64,000 bases of DNA from Pseudomonas mucoides (GCF_015461845.1 NZ_JACOPW010000005.1:186001-250000), one strand, 5' to 3'. Counted from the first letter of the stretch, positions 49,893 to 59,139 are shown. Notes: generated by a model from the letters alone, not told the origin. Numbers and translations are program-made.

Positions 49893-51359
49893 ATGAGTTC
49901 ATCAACCGCCGGGCAAAGTGCCGGGCAACTGGAAACGCGCGGCATCGAACCGGTGCCGGAAGCGGAGTGCAACGGGCATCCGCTGCAACTGTTCTGGGTC
50001 TGGTTCGCCGCCAACATTTCCATCCTCGGCCTGCCGTTGGGCGCCACGCTGGTGGCGTTTCGTGGCTTGGCGATCTGGCAGGCAATCATCGTTGCGATCC
50101 TCGGCGCTGCCGGTTCGTTCGCGGTGGTCGGGATTATCTCCATCGCCGGTCGGCGTGGCCGCGCACCGAGCCTGACCCTGTCGCGAGCCATCTTCGGCGT
50201 ACGGGGCAATATCGGCCCGACCCTGGTTTCGCTGATGTCGCGCCTGGGCTGGGAAACCGTCAACACCACCACTGCCGCGTTCGTGTTGCTGTCGCTGTGC
50301 TCGATCCTGTTCGGATCGCCCGTAGAAGCCAAAAGCGCGCCGGTTCTGACGTTGCTGTTTATCGCGATTTTCGTGTTGCTGACGTTGTCGGTGTCCGGCC
50401 TCGGTCACGCCACGCTGCTGGTGATTCAGAAGTGGGCGACCTACGTGTTCGGCGCGCTGAACATTGTGGTCGGCGGTTTCCTCTGCGCCACCATCGACTG
50501 GAGCGCCGTGTTCAACGCCACACCTGCACCGTTGAGCGCCATGATCATCGGCGTCGGCACCATGGCCGCCGGCACCGGGATCGGTTGGGCCAACGCCGGT
50601 GCCGACATGTCGCGCTACCAGCATCGCAGTGTCAAAGCCGTGCGCCTGGTGGCGTCGGCAGCGTTCGGTGCGGGGATTCCACTGGTGTTGCTCATCACTC
50701 TCGGCGGCCTGTTGTCGGTGGGTAACAATGACCTGGCTTCCGCCACTGACCCGATCATCGCGATCCGCGACATGCTGCCGACCTGGATGGCCGTGCCGTA
50801 CCTGATCACCGCGTTCGGCGGCTTGCTGCTGTCGAATAACCTGTCGGTGTATTCGGCTGGCCTGACCACGTTGACCCTCGGTTTGAAGGTCAAGCGTGTG
50901 TACGCGGTGGTAGTGGATATCGTCGCGATCTTCGCCGGTTCGATCTACTTCATGCTGATCGCCGACAGCTTCTACGGTCCGTTCATCACCTTCATTTCCT
51001 TGCTGGCAGTGCCGATCACCGCGTGGGTCGGGATCTTCGTCGTCGACCTGATTCACCGTCATTACTACAGCCCCAAAGACCTGCTGGACGTCAGCCCGAG
51101 CAGCGCTTACTGGTACAGCGGTGGTATCGAATGGCGCGCCTTCGGTGCATGGGCCGTGGCGATCGTGTTGGGCTTCAGCTTTACCACCATCGGCACCACC
51201 GAACAGACGGTGTGGTTCCGTGGTTTCCTGTCCGACTCGTGGCTGGGCCATAACGGCCTGGGCTGGATCGTCACGTTCCTGGTGGCCGGCGGGATTTATT
51301 TTGTACTCGGTGGCGCCAAGGATCGCCGCGCCGCCATGACTGAGAATGCTCATGCCTAA
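49893..51359 (+). CDS. NCS1-family cytosine/purine-type permease
   Basis: 488 residues, about twelve membrane helices. The sequence begins with an NCS1-like layout (HPLQLFWVWFAANISILGLPLGA) and keeps the GWANAGADMSRY block seen in the CodB branch. Imports a nucleobase-, nucleoside- or similar N-heterocyclic compound. AGGAG precedes the ATG; a CATAAT -10 like box at 49861 suggests its own promoter. Overlaps the kinase gene. Confidence 0.88.
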   Translation: MSSSTAGQSAGQLETRGIEPVPEAECNGHPLQLFWVWFAANISILGLPLGATLVAFRGLAIWQAIIVAILGAAGSFAVVGIISIAGRRGRAPSLTLSRAIFGVRGNIGPTLVSLMSRLGWETVNTTTAAFVLLSLCSILFGSPVEAKSAPVLTLLFIAIFVLLTLSVSGLGHATLLVIQKWATYVFGALNIVVGGFLCATIDWSAVFNATPAPLSAMIIGVGTMAAGTGIGWANAGADMSRYQHRSVKAVRLVASAAFGAGIPLVLLITLGGLLSVGNNDLASATDPIIAIRDMLPTWMAVPYLITAFGGLLLSNNLSVYSAGLTTLTLGLKVKRVYAVVVDIVAIFAGSIYFMLIADSFYGPFITFISLLAVPITAWVGIFVVDLIHRHYYSPKDLLDVSPSSAYWYSGGIEWRAFGAWAVAIVLGFSFTTIGTTEQTVWFRGFLSDSWLGHNGLGWIVTFLVAGGIYFVLGGAKDRRAAMTENAHA

Positions 51360-52269
51360 TTTGTTGCACACCGGCCAGGTCATCATCGACCTGGTCATGG
51401 CCGTGGATAAATTGCCTCAAACCGGCGGCGACGTGCTGGCGAAGTCCGCCAGTTTCGAAGCCGGCGGCGGCTTCAATGTGATGGCTGCAGCCCAGCGTAA
51501 TGGCTTGCCCGTGGTCTACCTCGGGCGCCATGGCACCGGGCGTTTCGGCGATCTGGCGCGTGAGGCGATGCAGGCGGAAGGCATTCGGATCGGCATCGCC
51601 CAACCCGCAGACCGGGACACGGGTTTGTGCGTGGCGGTGACGGATGCCTCGGCCGAACGCAGTTTCATTTCCTACATCGGCGCCGAAGGCGAACTGACCG
51701 CCGAGGACCTGGCCAGCGTGCCGGCCGAGGCGGGCGACTATGTCTACGTCAGTGGCTACAGCCTGCTGCAGGTCGGCAAGGCGAAGGCGCTGGTGGATTG
51801 GGTGCTGGATTTGCCGAAAGGCATCAACGTGGTGTTCGATCCGGGGCCGTTGGTGGATTCACCGGATGAGCCGTTGATGAAAGCCTTGCTGGCGCGCATC
51901 GATATCTGGACCAGCAACAGCGTTGAGGTGCTGCGATTTACCGGTGCATCGGATATTGCCCAGGCGTTGGATCTTTTGGGCGATCACCTGCCCGCCGAGG
52001 TGTTGATGGTGGTGCGCGATGGGCCGCAAGGGTGTTGGATCAGCCAGCGTGGCGAGCGTCAGCATGTGCCGGGTTTCAGGGTGACGGCGGTGGACAGCAA
52101 CGGGGCGGGCGATGCGCATGCCGGGGTGTTTGTGGCCGGGTTGGCGCATGGATTGTCGGCGGTTGAGGCGGCGCGCCGGGCGAATGCCGCGGCGGCGTTG
52201 GCGGTCACTCGGTGGGGGCCGGCGACTTCGCCGGGGAGTGCTGAGGTGGATGCTTTAATCAATCCGTAA
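51352..52269 (+). CDS. PfkB-family carbohydrate kinase (YegV-like)
   Basis: 305 residues. Ribokinase fold with N-terminal GGGFNVMAAAQRNG and the C-terminal ATP-site signature DSNGAGDAHAGVF, where Asp is the catalytic base; Asn and His replace the more usual Thr and Phe, as in YegV-type kinases. Start ATG at 51352 overlaps the permease stop; ATG at 51346 is an alternative. Would phosphorylate the sugar or nucleoside released by the glycohydrolase. Confidence 0.87.
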   Translation: MPNLLHTGQVIIDLVMAVDKLPQTGGDVLAKSASFEAGGGFNVMAAAQRNGLPVVYLGRHGTGRFGDLAREAMQAEGIRIGIAQPADRDTGLCVAVTDASAERSFISYIGAEGELTAEDLASVPAEAGDYVYVSGYSLLQVGKAKALVDWVLDLPKGINVVFDPGPLVDSPDEPLMKALLARIDIWTSNSVEVLRFTGASDIAQALDLLGDHLPAEVLMVVRDGPQGCWISQRGERQHVPGFRVTAVDSNGAGDAHAGVFVAGLAHGLSAVEAARRANAAAALAVTRWGPATSPGSAEVDALINP

Positions 52270-52292
52270 GATTGATGGTGTCTGAACGATAG

Positions 52293-52371
52293 CCTTCGCG
52301 AGCAGGCTTGCTCCTACCGTTGATCTGCGTCGTGCACTGATCCTATGTGGGAGCGAGCCTGCTCGCGAAGG
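52293..52371. repeat. REPIN 6
   Basis: Inverted arms CCTTCGCGAGCAGGCTTGCTCC and GGGAGCGAGCCTGCTCGCGAAGG around a 30-bp middle, between the kinase and the leftward small genes. Confidence 0.85.
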
Positions 52372-52400
52372 GGCCAGTCAATTCACCGCAGGTTCTGAAT

Positions 52401-52781
52401 TTACCCAGCCTTGCGCAACGCCTCAATCAACGCCTGCTTGCGCATCCCGGACCGCCCGGGAATCTGCTTCGCTCGAGCCTCTTTCATCAGGCTATCAACC
52501 GTCTGCGTATCCCGCGAAGCCTTGCTGTTACGCGAATGGCCTTCACGGGTCGCCACCGCCCGCCGCGATGATTCCTTGCGATCCTCGGACTTGGCACTGG
52601 CCGGTTTCTTGCGCCCGGAACCCCCGGCGCGTTCACCGCCACCCGACTGCTTGTTCACCGTGGCCCAGGCGCGGGCCTCGGCTTCATCCTTGGACACACC
52701 TTTGTGTTCATAGCTTTCTTCGATGTGCTCGGCCTTGCGCTTTTGCTCGGCGGTGTATTTGTCTTTGCTTCCACGACGCAT
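52401..52781 (-). CDS. Basic protein with Rho-N/SAP-like C-terminus ('plasmid stabilization' type)
   Basis: 126 residues, very basic. The N-terminal part (KYTAEQKRKAEHIEESYEHKG) is seen in proteins labelled plasmid stabilization in Pseudomonas and Burkholderia. The last 30 residues (LMKEARAKQIPGRSGMRKQALIEAL) resemble a Rho N-terminal or SAP DNA/RNA-binding motif. The middle is disordered. The ATG at 52781 follows AGGAGAGAT; the frame from 52835 overlaps the next gene. Probably co-transcribed with the gene at 52807. Role unknown. Confidence 0.78.
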   Translation of the reverse strand: MRRGSKDKYTAEQKRKAEHIEESYEHKGVSKDEAEARAWATVNKQSGGGERAGGSGRKKPASAKSEDRKESSRRAVATREGHSRNSKASRDTQTVDSLMKEARAKQIPGRSGMRKQALIEALRKAG

Positions 52782-52806
52782 GGGATCTCTCCTGGCTTCA
52801 GAGTGT

Positions 52807-53061
52807 TCAGATTTCCAGTTTGCGTGCCGCTTCAACCCCGGCGCAACTGAGCTTGATCGGCAGGTTCAGCGAGTGCTCACCCGCTTCGTTGCACGTCACA
52901 TGGCCGTGTTGAATCAGCCCTCGGTCCTGTAGGGCGGCGAGGGTGCTGGCCACGACTTTCTCCCCGCGATAATTGTCCAGGACCTCCTTGCCCAAGCCAC
53001 TTGGGTGGGCGTGCAGCAGGCGGATCAGGACTTCTTTTTCCAGGTTGTTATCGTCGTTCAT
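52807..53061 (-). CDS. Small winged-helix-like hypothetical protein
   Basis: 84 residues, MNDDNNLEKEVLIRLLHAHP at the start. Pattern of hydrophobic residues (LIRLLHAHPSGL...VVASTLAALQDRGLIQHG) suggests a winged helix for DNA binding. AGAGGT precedes the ATG. 25 bp upstream of the basic protein gene on the same strand. No assigned function. Confidence 0.72.
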   Translation of the reverse strand: MNDDNNLEKEVLIRLLHAHPSGLGKEVLDNYRGEKVVASTLAALQDRGLIQHGHVTCNEAGEHSLNLPIKLSCAGVEAARKLEI

Positions 53062-53108
53062 GCTTACCTCTGGATGGTGGTGGAGAGGTTGCTCGCGGCG
53101 GCGAGCTA

Positions 53109-53444
53109 TTAATTGGCGGCCCCTTCGGAACCCGAGCCGCCGGTGGTGGTTTTCGAGCCGATGCCACTGCCGGCGTTATCGGGTGTGCGCGTGTCGGGCA
53201 AATTCAGCCCGCCTTGACGGCCGGCGTCGTTGCCCTGAGTCCGTGGGTCAGTGCCCGTGGAGGGCGGCAGGCTGTTGTCGATGCCGGAGCCGTTGGTGTT
53301 CATGCCGGGTGCGCTTTGGATGGCGGGCGCTTTCGGGCCCTCGACCGGGTTGGTCGGGCCGGTTCCTTCAGCGAGTGTCGCGGCGAATGCGGCAGAGGAC
53401 AGCAGCGTGGTGAGGGCGAGGGCGGTCAACCTGGACATGAACAT
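53109..53444 (-). CDS. Small exported hypothetical protein
   Basis: 111 residues. Signal peptide of about 20-22 residues (SRLTALALTTLLSSAAFAA), then a Gly/Pro/Thr/Asn-rich, probably disordered mature part. ATG at 53444 with GGAGA 7 nt upstream; a Met two codons later is an alternative. Lies just upstream of the winged-helix gene on the same strand. No family recognised. Confidence 0.7.
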   Translation of the reverse strand: MFMSRLTALALTTLLSSAAFAATLAEGTGPTNPVEGPKAPAIQSAPGMNTNGSGIDNSLPPSTGTDPRTQGNDAGRQGGLNLPDTRTPDNAGSGIGSKTTTGGSGSEGAAN

Positions 53445-53527
53445 GGCATCGTCTCCGTTTAATAGAGTCCTTACCTGATGTTGGTCCGCCCGGGATTTGC
53501 ATTGGTGCCTGAGGAACGACGAACGGT

Positions 53528-54733
53528 CTAGGCTGGCTGCACGGCTTTAGCCGGCGCAAACCGACGCCAGATCAACCGGCCCACGGTGATCAGCCAGTTC
53601 AGGACAGCCACGGCCAACACGGTCAGCAGCAGCGTCGGCATCCCGTGTTCAACGATGATTGTCCCCGCCAGCAAAGGAAATCCAAACACACCGATGAAGT
53701 AGGCGAGGCTGAACAACAGCAAGGCTTGTGAGGTCGTGCCGTGCGGCGCTTCGTTGGCCGCCAGGCCATTGATCACCGAATAGGTCAGCCCGTATCCGAC
53801 ACCGAGCATCACCGCCGCCAGTACATAGCTGAACCCGCTGTCGACCACGAAACCAAACACCACAATCGAGCCCATCATCAGGCCCGACAACAGGCAGGAG
53901 GCGCGGAACGGGTCACGCTTGACCACGATGCCTGCGATCAACATGCGGCTGCTGATCGCCGCGCCCATGAAGCCGAAAAAGAACAGTGAGTAGTCCAGCG
54001 AACGGGATGCGGCGTAACTGGTCTGGAAGCTCGACAGACCGCCGAACACGCAACCGCCGAGACCGACCATGATGATCGGGAACACAGCTTTGGACGACAG
54101 CACTTGAGCCGTTGCGCGCCAGGAAATCCGTGCGACCGAAGAGGCAGGCGCGGGCGCTTTCTTGAGCTGTGCATCCAGTCGCCAGAACAGTAAAACGCCG
54201 ATCAGGCTGGCCAGTGCGGCGAGGTAAAACGCGGCGGTCACCGGATAACCGAGGGCGCTGGCGGCACGGCCCAGCAACGGGCCGCTGCCAATCCCGGTCA
54301 TCATGCTGCCCGACAGCAACGCAAAGTATTTGGCGCGTTGGGCCGACGTCACCAGGCTGGCCACGATGATCGGCCCGAGGGTGTAGAACACGCCCCAACC
54401 CAGCCCCAGCAACAGTCCGAAAAACAGCAGCAGGTTGCCGAAGCCCGGGGTCAAGGCGAAGCCGAGACTGGCCGCCACCAGCAACACGCCAAACACGGCA
54501 ATCGACCGCGCAGCACCGAGCCAGTCAGACAAATGCCCGGAGACGATCACCGCCGCAAAGGTGCTGAGCATGGCCGCCGAAATCACGCTGCCGGCATCGT
54601 GTTCATTGCCGCCGCGTGAGCCGATCAGCAACGACAGTAAAAACGTTGCGCCATAGGACAGCGACAGCAAATAGCTGGCGAGGCAAAACAGACCGAACAA
54701 CCGGCTGGAGACTGGGGGTGTTGCGCTGGACAT
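53528..54733 (-). CDS. MFS transporter
   Basis: 401 residues with twelve membrane helices. The loop between helices 2 and 3 (GHLSDWLGAAR) is the MFS motif A position. No substrate is evident. Divergence from other groups makes an efflux or sugar role equally possible. Leftward, transcribed from the 112-bp gap at 54734-54845, which has repeated GATA motifs on the minus strand. Confidence 0.85.
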   Translation of the reverse strand: MSSATPPVSSRLFGLFCLASYLLSLSYGATFLLSLLIGSRGGNEHDAGSVISAAMLSTFAAVIVSGHLSDWLGAARSIAVFGVLLVAASLGFALTPGFGNLLLFFGLLLGLGWGVFYTLGPIIVASLVTSAQRAKYFALLSGSMMTGIGSGPLLGRAASALGYPVTAAFYLAALASLIGVLLFWRLDAQLKKAPAPASSVARISWRATAQVLSSKAVFPIIMVGLGGCVFGGLSSFQTSYAASRSLDYSLFFFGFMGAAISSRMLIAGIVVKRDPFRASCLLSGLMMGSIVVFGFVVDSGFSYVLAAVMLGVGYGLTYSVINGLAANEAPHGTTSQALLLFSLAYFIGVFGFPLLAGTIIVEHGMPTLLLTVLAVAVLNWLITVGRLIWRRFAPAKAVQPA

Positions 54734-54845
54734 GACGCGGTTCCTTGACCCGATAGACGTGAGCGTTATCTATCTATCACGGAGGGCGCCGATGTTAGGT
54801 CTGTGGTTACCGATTTCAGGGTTAGTGCTCGCCGGAGTATCGCCT

Positions 54846-55499
54846 TCAGCAGGCGCCGATCTCTTCCTTGAATTGCTCCATGAAACCCTTCAGGCGCTTA
54901 TGCCTGATCTGCGCCAGGTCTCGACCGGTTGCGGTCTGGAAGCCGTCCGCCAGGTGCAGCAGCTTGGTCTGGAAATGGTCGAGGCAAAAGCGTTTATCGT
55001 CGTAGTCGCGATGCTGTGCGTCCGGGTCCAGCGGGTCGTACAACGCGCTGCCCATGCGCCCGGCAACGTAGAACGTGCGCGCGACACCGAGCAGGCCGAG
55101 GGAATCAAGGCGGTCAGCGTCCTGCATGATTTGCGCTTCGAGCGATGCCGCGGGAATGTTGGCGGAGAAGCTGTGAGCTTCGATGGCGTGGGCCACTGCG
55201 CTGATGTTGGCGCGTGACCAATTCAGGTCGGCCAATACGACAGATGCTTTTTCGGCGGCCAGTCGTGATGCTCGCGAACGCAGCGGAGAGTTCTTCTCCA
55301 CCGCCACACAATCATGCAACAGCACCGCCGCGAGCAACACCTCAAGATCGCCGCCTTCCTGCGCGTGAATTGCGCGCGCGTTGTGCCAGACCCTCTGCAA
55401 ATGCGACAGGTCATGGGCGCCGTCCTCTGAAGGCTCCAGCGCATGGGGCAGCAAGTCAGCGGCGAGGATTTGCAGTGGCGCGAAAGCATCAGTGTTCAT
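54846..55499 (-). CDS. HD-domain hydrolase
   Basis: 217 residues. HDLSHLQRVWHNA (His-Asp of motif 1 upstream) and LLHDC (second His-Asp), then DADRLDSLGLLGV, define a metal-dependent HD phosphohydrolase of the YedJ type. ATG at 55499 with AGGA upstream; the frame opens at 55562. Expected to act on a nucleotide or small phosphoester. Confidence 0.86.
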   Translation of the reverse strand: MNTDAFAPLQILAADLLPHALEPSEDGAHDLSHLQRVWHNARAIHAQEGGDLEVLLAAVLLHDCVAVEKNSPLRSRASRLAAEKASVVLADLNWSRANISAVAHAIEAHSFSANIPAASLEAQIMQDADRLDSLGLLGVARTFYVAGRMGSALYDPLDPDAQHRDYDDKRFCLDHFQTKLLHLADGFQTATGRDLAQIRHKRLKGFMEQFKEEIGAC

Positions 55500-55645
55500 A
55501 AACATCCTGTTAAGTGAAAAAGTTTTCAGCCACAACACAACCCTGTGTAGCAGCTGGGCCATGATTCAGGATCAATTTCCCATGTGACGGACGCAGCGTG
55601 GCAACTTAGTATGGCGTTTTCAACCTTTGACGAAGGCACGTCCCC

Positions 55646-56128
55646 ATGACGATCGAGATCCGCCCGGCGACCCCCAGCGATGCACCGCAAATCCTCGGGT
55701 TCATCACTGAACTGGCCGACTACGAACGTGCCCGCCACGAAGTCATCGCCAGCGTCGCCGACATCGAGCGCAGCCTGTTCAGCGAAGGCGCCACCGCCCA
55801 CGGCCTGATCTGCCTGCGCGACGGCCTGCCGATCGGCTTCGCCGTATTCTTCTTCAGCTACTCCACCTGGCTCGGCAGCAACTGCCTGTACCTCGAAGAC
55901 CTTTACATCACCCCTGAACAACGCGGCGGCGGGGCGGGTAAAACCTTGCTGCGCCACCTGGCGAAAATCGCCTGCGCCAATGATTGCGGACGGTTTGAGT
56001 GGAGCGTGCTGGACTGGAACAAACCGGCGATCGAGTTTTATAAATCGCTGGGCGCGCAGCCGCAGGAAGAGTGGGTTCGGTATCGGATGGATGGAAAGGT
56101 GTTGCGCGAGTTTGCCGAGGGTAATTGA
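55646..56128 (+). CDS. GNAT-family N-acetyltransferase
   Basis: 160 residues. Acetyl-CoA loop in ITPEQRGGGAGKTLLRHLA; C-terminal DWNKPAIEFYKSLGA is typical of diamine/spermidine-type acetyltransferases (SAT/YhhY-like). Amino substrate unknown. No gene overlap; a 155-bp region with the dgo operator follows. Confidence 0.87.
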   Translation: MTIEIRPATPSDAPQILGFITELADYERARHEVIASVADIERSLFSEGATAHGLICLRDGLPIGFAVFFFSYSTWLGSNCLYLEDLYITPEQRGGGAGKTLLRHLAKIACANDCGRFEWSVLDWNKPAIEFYKSLGAQPQEEWVRYRMDGKVLREFAEGN

Positions 56129-56185
56129 TCGTCAGCCTTGTCGTTTAAAAGATCGCAGCCATGAGCTGCGATTTTTTTGCGCATA

Positions 56186-56244
56186 TCCCAATATATGGGA
56201 GTGATATTTATATATTGAGATTATCCTGCTTCCGGGTTTATAGT
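56186..56244 (+). promoter_or_regulatory. Operator pair and promoter of the dgo operon
   Basis: Palindrome TCCCAATATATGGGA at 56186-56200 (centre 56193), reversed degenerate copy ending TTGAGA at 56206-56220 (centre 56213), -35 TTGAGA (56215-56220), 18-bp spacer, -10 TATAGT (56239-56244). Same two-site layout and 20-bp spacing as before the SDR gene. The likely ligand-binding regulator is the IclR protein encoded at the end of this operon, by inference. Confidence 0.75.
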
Positions 56245-56283
56245 CCGGCTCACTCACTGCCAATAAACAAAACAGGTGAAGCG

Positions 56284-57276
56284 ATGCTGGCGCAATTGAT
56301 CGCGCTCGATTGGGGGACAACCTCATTACGTGCTTACAAACTCGCCGCAGGTGGCCAGGTGCTCGAACAGCGTTCGCTGTCGTCGGGGATCATGCAGCTG
56401 CCGCGCACGCCGCGAATCATTAACGGTCAGGAATGCGCCGACGGTTTCGAACTGGCCTTCGATGAGGCGTGCGGTGACTGGCTCGATGCACAGCCGGATT
56501 TGCCGGTGATTGCCTGCGGCATGGTCGGCAGCGCCCAGGGTTGGCGTGAAGCGGCTTACCGCGATACACCGGCGAACGTCGCCAATCTCGGCACTTCCCT
56601 GCAAACGGTTCGCAGTCTTCGCGGTGTCGATGTGCACATCGTGCCGGGTGTGATTCAGCGGTCGCGTTTGCCAAATGTCATGCGCGGCGAAGAAACCCAG
56701 GTCCTTGGTGTTCTGCAAACCCTGTCGAGCGAGGCGGGCAGCGACCTGTTGATCGGCCTGCCGGGCAGTCATTCGAAATGGGTGGAAGTGGCCGACGGCT
56801 GCATCGTGCATTTCGATACCTTCATGACCGGCGAAATCTTCGCCGTGCTCAGCGAACACAGCATTTTGGGGCGCACCCAGCAGCAGGGCGCGTCCTTCGA
56901 TGGCCAGGCTTTTGATCGTGGTGTGCAAGTGGCGTTGTCGCCAGACGGCGAAATCGGTCCGCTGTCGACGGTGTTCAGTGCCCGCAGCCTGGGGCTGACC
57001 GGTGATCTGAGCGCCACGGCCCAGGCGGATTATCTGTCGGGCTTGTTGATCGGTCATGAGCTGTCGGCGCTGGCGACGGCCCAGCGGCGTCGGCGCAATA
57101 GCGTGCACCTGCCTTCGATCATCCTCATCGGTAATGCCCACCTCTGTGCCCGCTACAGCCGGGCCCTCGACGCCTGCGGGTTTGCCCGGGTGACGCTGGC
57201 CGAACAAGCCACTGAACGCGGGTTGTGGCAGTTGGCGCTTGCCGCCGGACTGATCACTTCCAACCCATCCCGTTAA
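56284..57276 (+). CDS. dgoK: 2-dehydro-3-deoxygalactonokinase
   Basis: 330 residues. IALDWGTTSLRAY at the N-terminus is the phosphate-1 motif of the DgoK family; GLPGSHSKWV is characteristic. Phosphorylates KDGal to KDPGal. ATG at 56284 with AGGTGAAG upstream, shared with the SDR leader ORF; the longer frame from 56161 crosses the operator. First gene of the operon. Confidence 0.93.
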   Translation: MLAQLIALDWGTTSLRAYKLAAGGQVLEQRSLSSGIMQLPRTPRIINGQECADGFELAFDEACGDWLDAQPDLPVIACGMVGSAQGWREAAYRDTPANVANLGTSLQTVRSLRGVDVHIVPGVIQRSRLPNVMRGEETQVLGVLQTLSSEAGSDLLIGLPGSHSKWVEVADGCIVHFDTFMTGEIFAVLSEHSILGRTQQQGASFDGQAFDRGVQVALSPDGEIGPLSTVFSARSLGLTGDLSATAQADYLSGLLIGHELSALATAQRRRRNSVHLPSIILIGNAHLCARYSRALDACGFARVTLAEQATERGLWQLALAAGLITSNPSR

Positions 57277-57295
57277 ACCTGACTGGAGGTCTGAC

Positions 57296-57916
57296 ATGCT
57301 CAAACACGCCTTGGCGCAAAACGGCCTGATCGCGATCCTGCGTGGCCTGCGCCCGGAAGAAGCGGCGGCCATCGGCGAAGTCCTGTACGCCGCCGGATTT
57401 CGCGTCATCGAAGTGCCGCTCAATTCCCCTGAACCGTACGAAAGTATCCGCATCCTGCGCAGCACCTTGCCCGCCGATTGCCTGATCGGCGCCGGCACGG
57501 TGCTGACACCGGAGCAGGTCGAGCAGGTGAAAGCCGCTGGCGGCCAAGTGATCGTCATGCCGCACAGCGACCCGAAAGTGCTGCGCGCAGCGAAAGCGGC
57601 GGGGTTGTTCCTGTCGCCGGGTGTGGCGACACCGACCGAAGCGTTTGCCGCATTGGCCGAAGGTGCTGACGTGCTGAAGATGTTTCCTGCCGAGCAGATG
57701 GGGCCGGCAGTCGTCAAAGCCTGGCTCGCGGTATTGCCCGCCGGGACCATTCTGGCGCCGGTCGGCGGGATCACGCCCGACAACATGCAGGTGTTTATCG
57801 ACGCGGGCGTCAAAGGTTTCGGTCTCGGTTCCGGCTTGTTCAAACCGGGAATGACACCAGAGGACGTGGCCGTCAATGCCAAGGCCTACGTGGCTGCCTG
57901 GAAAGCCCTTCGCTAA
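57296..57916 (+). CDS. dgoA: 2-dehydro-3-deoxy-6-phosphogalactonate aldolase
   Basis: 206 residues. KDPG/KDPGal class I aldolase: Glu in VIEVPLNSPE, Lys Schiff base in LKMFPAEQMGP. Splits KDPGal to pyruvate and glyceraldehyde 3-phosphate. GGAGGT precedes the ATG, 19 bp after dgoK. Confidence 0.93.
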   Translation: MLKHALAQNGLIAILRGLRPEEAAAIGEVLYAAGFRVIEVPLNSPEPYESIRILRSTLPADCLIGAGTVLTPEQVEQVKAAGGQVIVMPHSDPKVLRAAKAAGLFLSPGVATPTEAFAALAEGADVLKMFPAEQMGPAVVKAWLAVLPAGTILAPVGGITPDNMQVFIDAGVKGFGLGSGLFKPGMTPEDVAVNAKAYVAAWKALR

Positions 57917-57963
57917 GACTTTTTGGCGCGGTGAGCGCTGCCTCTAATAAGAGAGACAAGACA

Positions 57964-59112
57964 ATGAAAATTACCAAACTGACCACCTTCATCGTTCCGC
58001 CGCGCTGGTGCTTCCTCAAGGTCGAAACCGACGAGGGCGTGACCGGTTGGGGCGAGCCTGTGGTTGAAGGTCGCGCCCACACCGTGGCGGCGGCCGTTGA
58101 AGAATTGTCCGACTACCTGATCGGCAAAGACCCACGCAACATCGAAGACATCTGGACCGTGCTCTATCGCGGCGGCTTCTACCGGGGCGGTGCGATCCAC
58201 ATGAGCGCGCTGGCCGGTATCGATCAGGCGCTGTGGGACATCAAGGGCAAGGCCCTGGGCGTGTCGGTCAGCGATCTGCTCGGTGGTCAGGTGCGCGACA
58301 AGATTCGTGTGTATTCGTGGATCGGCGGCGACCGGCCGGCAGACACCGCTCGTGCGGCGAAAGAAGCGGTTTCCCGTGGTTTCACGGCGGTGAAAATGAA
58401 CGGCACCGAAGAGCTGCAATTCCTCGATTCCTTCGAGAAGGTCGACCTCGCCCTGGCCAACGTCGCTGCCGTGCGTGACGCGGTCGGGCCGAACGTCGGC
58501 ATCGGCGTCGACTTCCATGGCCGGGTGCACAAGCCAATGGCCAAGGTGCTGATGAAGGAGCTCGATCCGTACAAACTGATGTTCATCGAAGAGCCGGTGC
58601 TCAGCGAAAACTACGAGGCGCTGAAAGAACTGGCGCCGCTGACCAGCACCCCGATTGCCCTCGGTGAGCGCCTGTTCTCGCGCTGGGATTTCAAACGTGT
58701 GCTGAGTGAAGGTTACGTCGACATCATCCAGCCGGATGCGTCGCATGCCGGCGGCATCACCGAGACCCGCAAGATCGCCAACATGGCCGAAGCCTATGAC
58801 GTGGCGCTGGCGCTGCATTGCCCGCTGGGGCCGATTGCGCTGGCGGCGTGCCTGCAACTGGACGCGGTTTGCTACAACGCGTTCATCCAGGAACAGAGCC
58901 TGGGCATCCACTACAACGAGAGCAATGACCTGCTCGATTACGTGAAAGATCCGCGGGTGTTCGATTACGACAAAGGCTTCGTGAAGATTCCGAATGGCCC
59001 GGGGCTGGGGATCGAGATCAACGAGGAATACGTGATCGAACGCGCGGCGGTCGGCCATCGCTGGCGCAACCCGATCTGGCGCCATGCCGATGGTAGTTTT
59101 GCTGAGTGGTGA
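57964..59112 (+). CDS. dgoD: D-galactonate dehydratase
   Basis: 382 residues, same length as E. coli DgoD. Enolase superfamily: metal ligands Asp in GVDFHGR, Glu in FIEEPVL and Glu in ALGERLFS; the catalytic His in PDASHAGG. Dehydrates D-galactonate to KDGal. ATG at 57964 with AGAGAG upstream; the frame opens at 57931. Confidence 0.94.
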   Translation: MKITKLTTFIVPPRWCFLKVETDEGVTGWGEPVVEGRAHTVAAAVEELSDYLIGKDPRNIEDIWTVLYRGGFYRGGAIHMSALAGIDQALWDIKGKALGVSVSDLLGGQVRDKIRVYSWIGGDRPADTARAAKEAVSRGFTAVKMNGTEELQFLDSFEKVDLALANVAAVRDAVGPNVGIGVDFHGRVHKPMAKVLMKELDPYKLMFIEEPVLSENYEALKELAPLTSTPIALGERLFSRWDFKRVLSEGYVDIIQPDASHAGGITETRKIANMAEAYDVALALHCPLGPIALAACLQLDAVCYNAFIQEQSLGIHYNESNDLLDYVKDPRVFDYDKGFVKIPNGPGLGIEINEEYVIERAAVGHRWRNPIWRHADGSFAEW

Positions 59113-59139
59113 GTGCTTTCTGACTCACCACTATCCCCT

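Noticed and set aside
49902..51398. 498-codon open frame opposite the NCS1 permease
   Set aside because: Composition is His/Gln/Arg/Asp rich, typical of an antisense frame of a membrane protein. The permease is well supported.
56161..56283. Upstream extension of dgoK
   Set aside because: It would run through the promoter and operator; the ATG at 56284 has the ribosome binding site and the family N-terminus.
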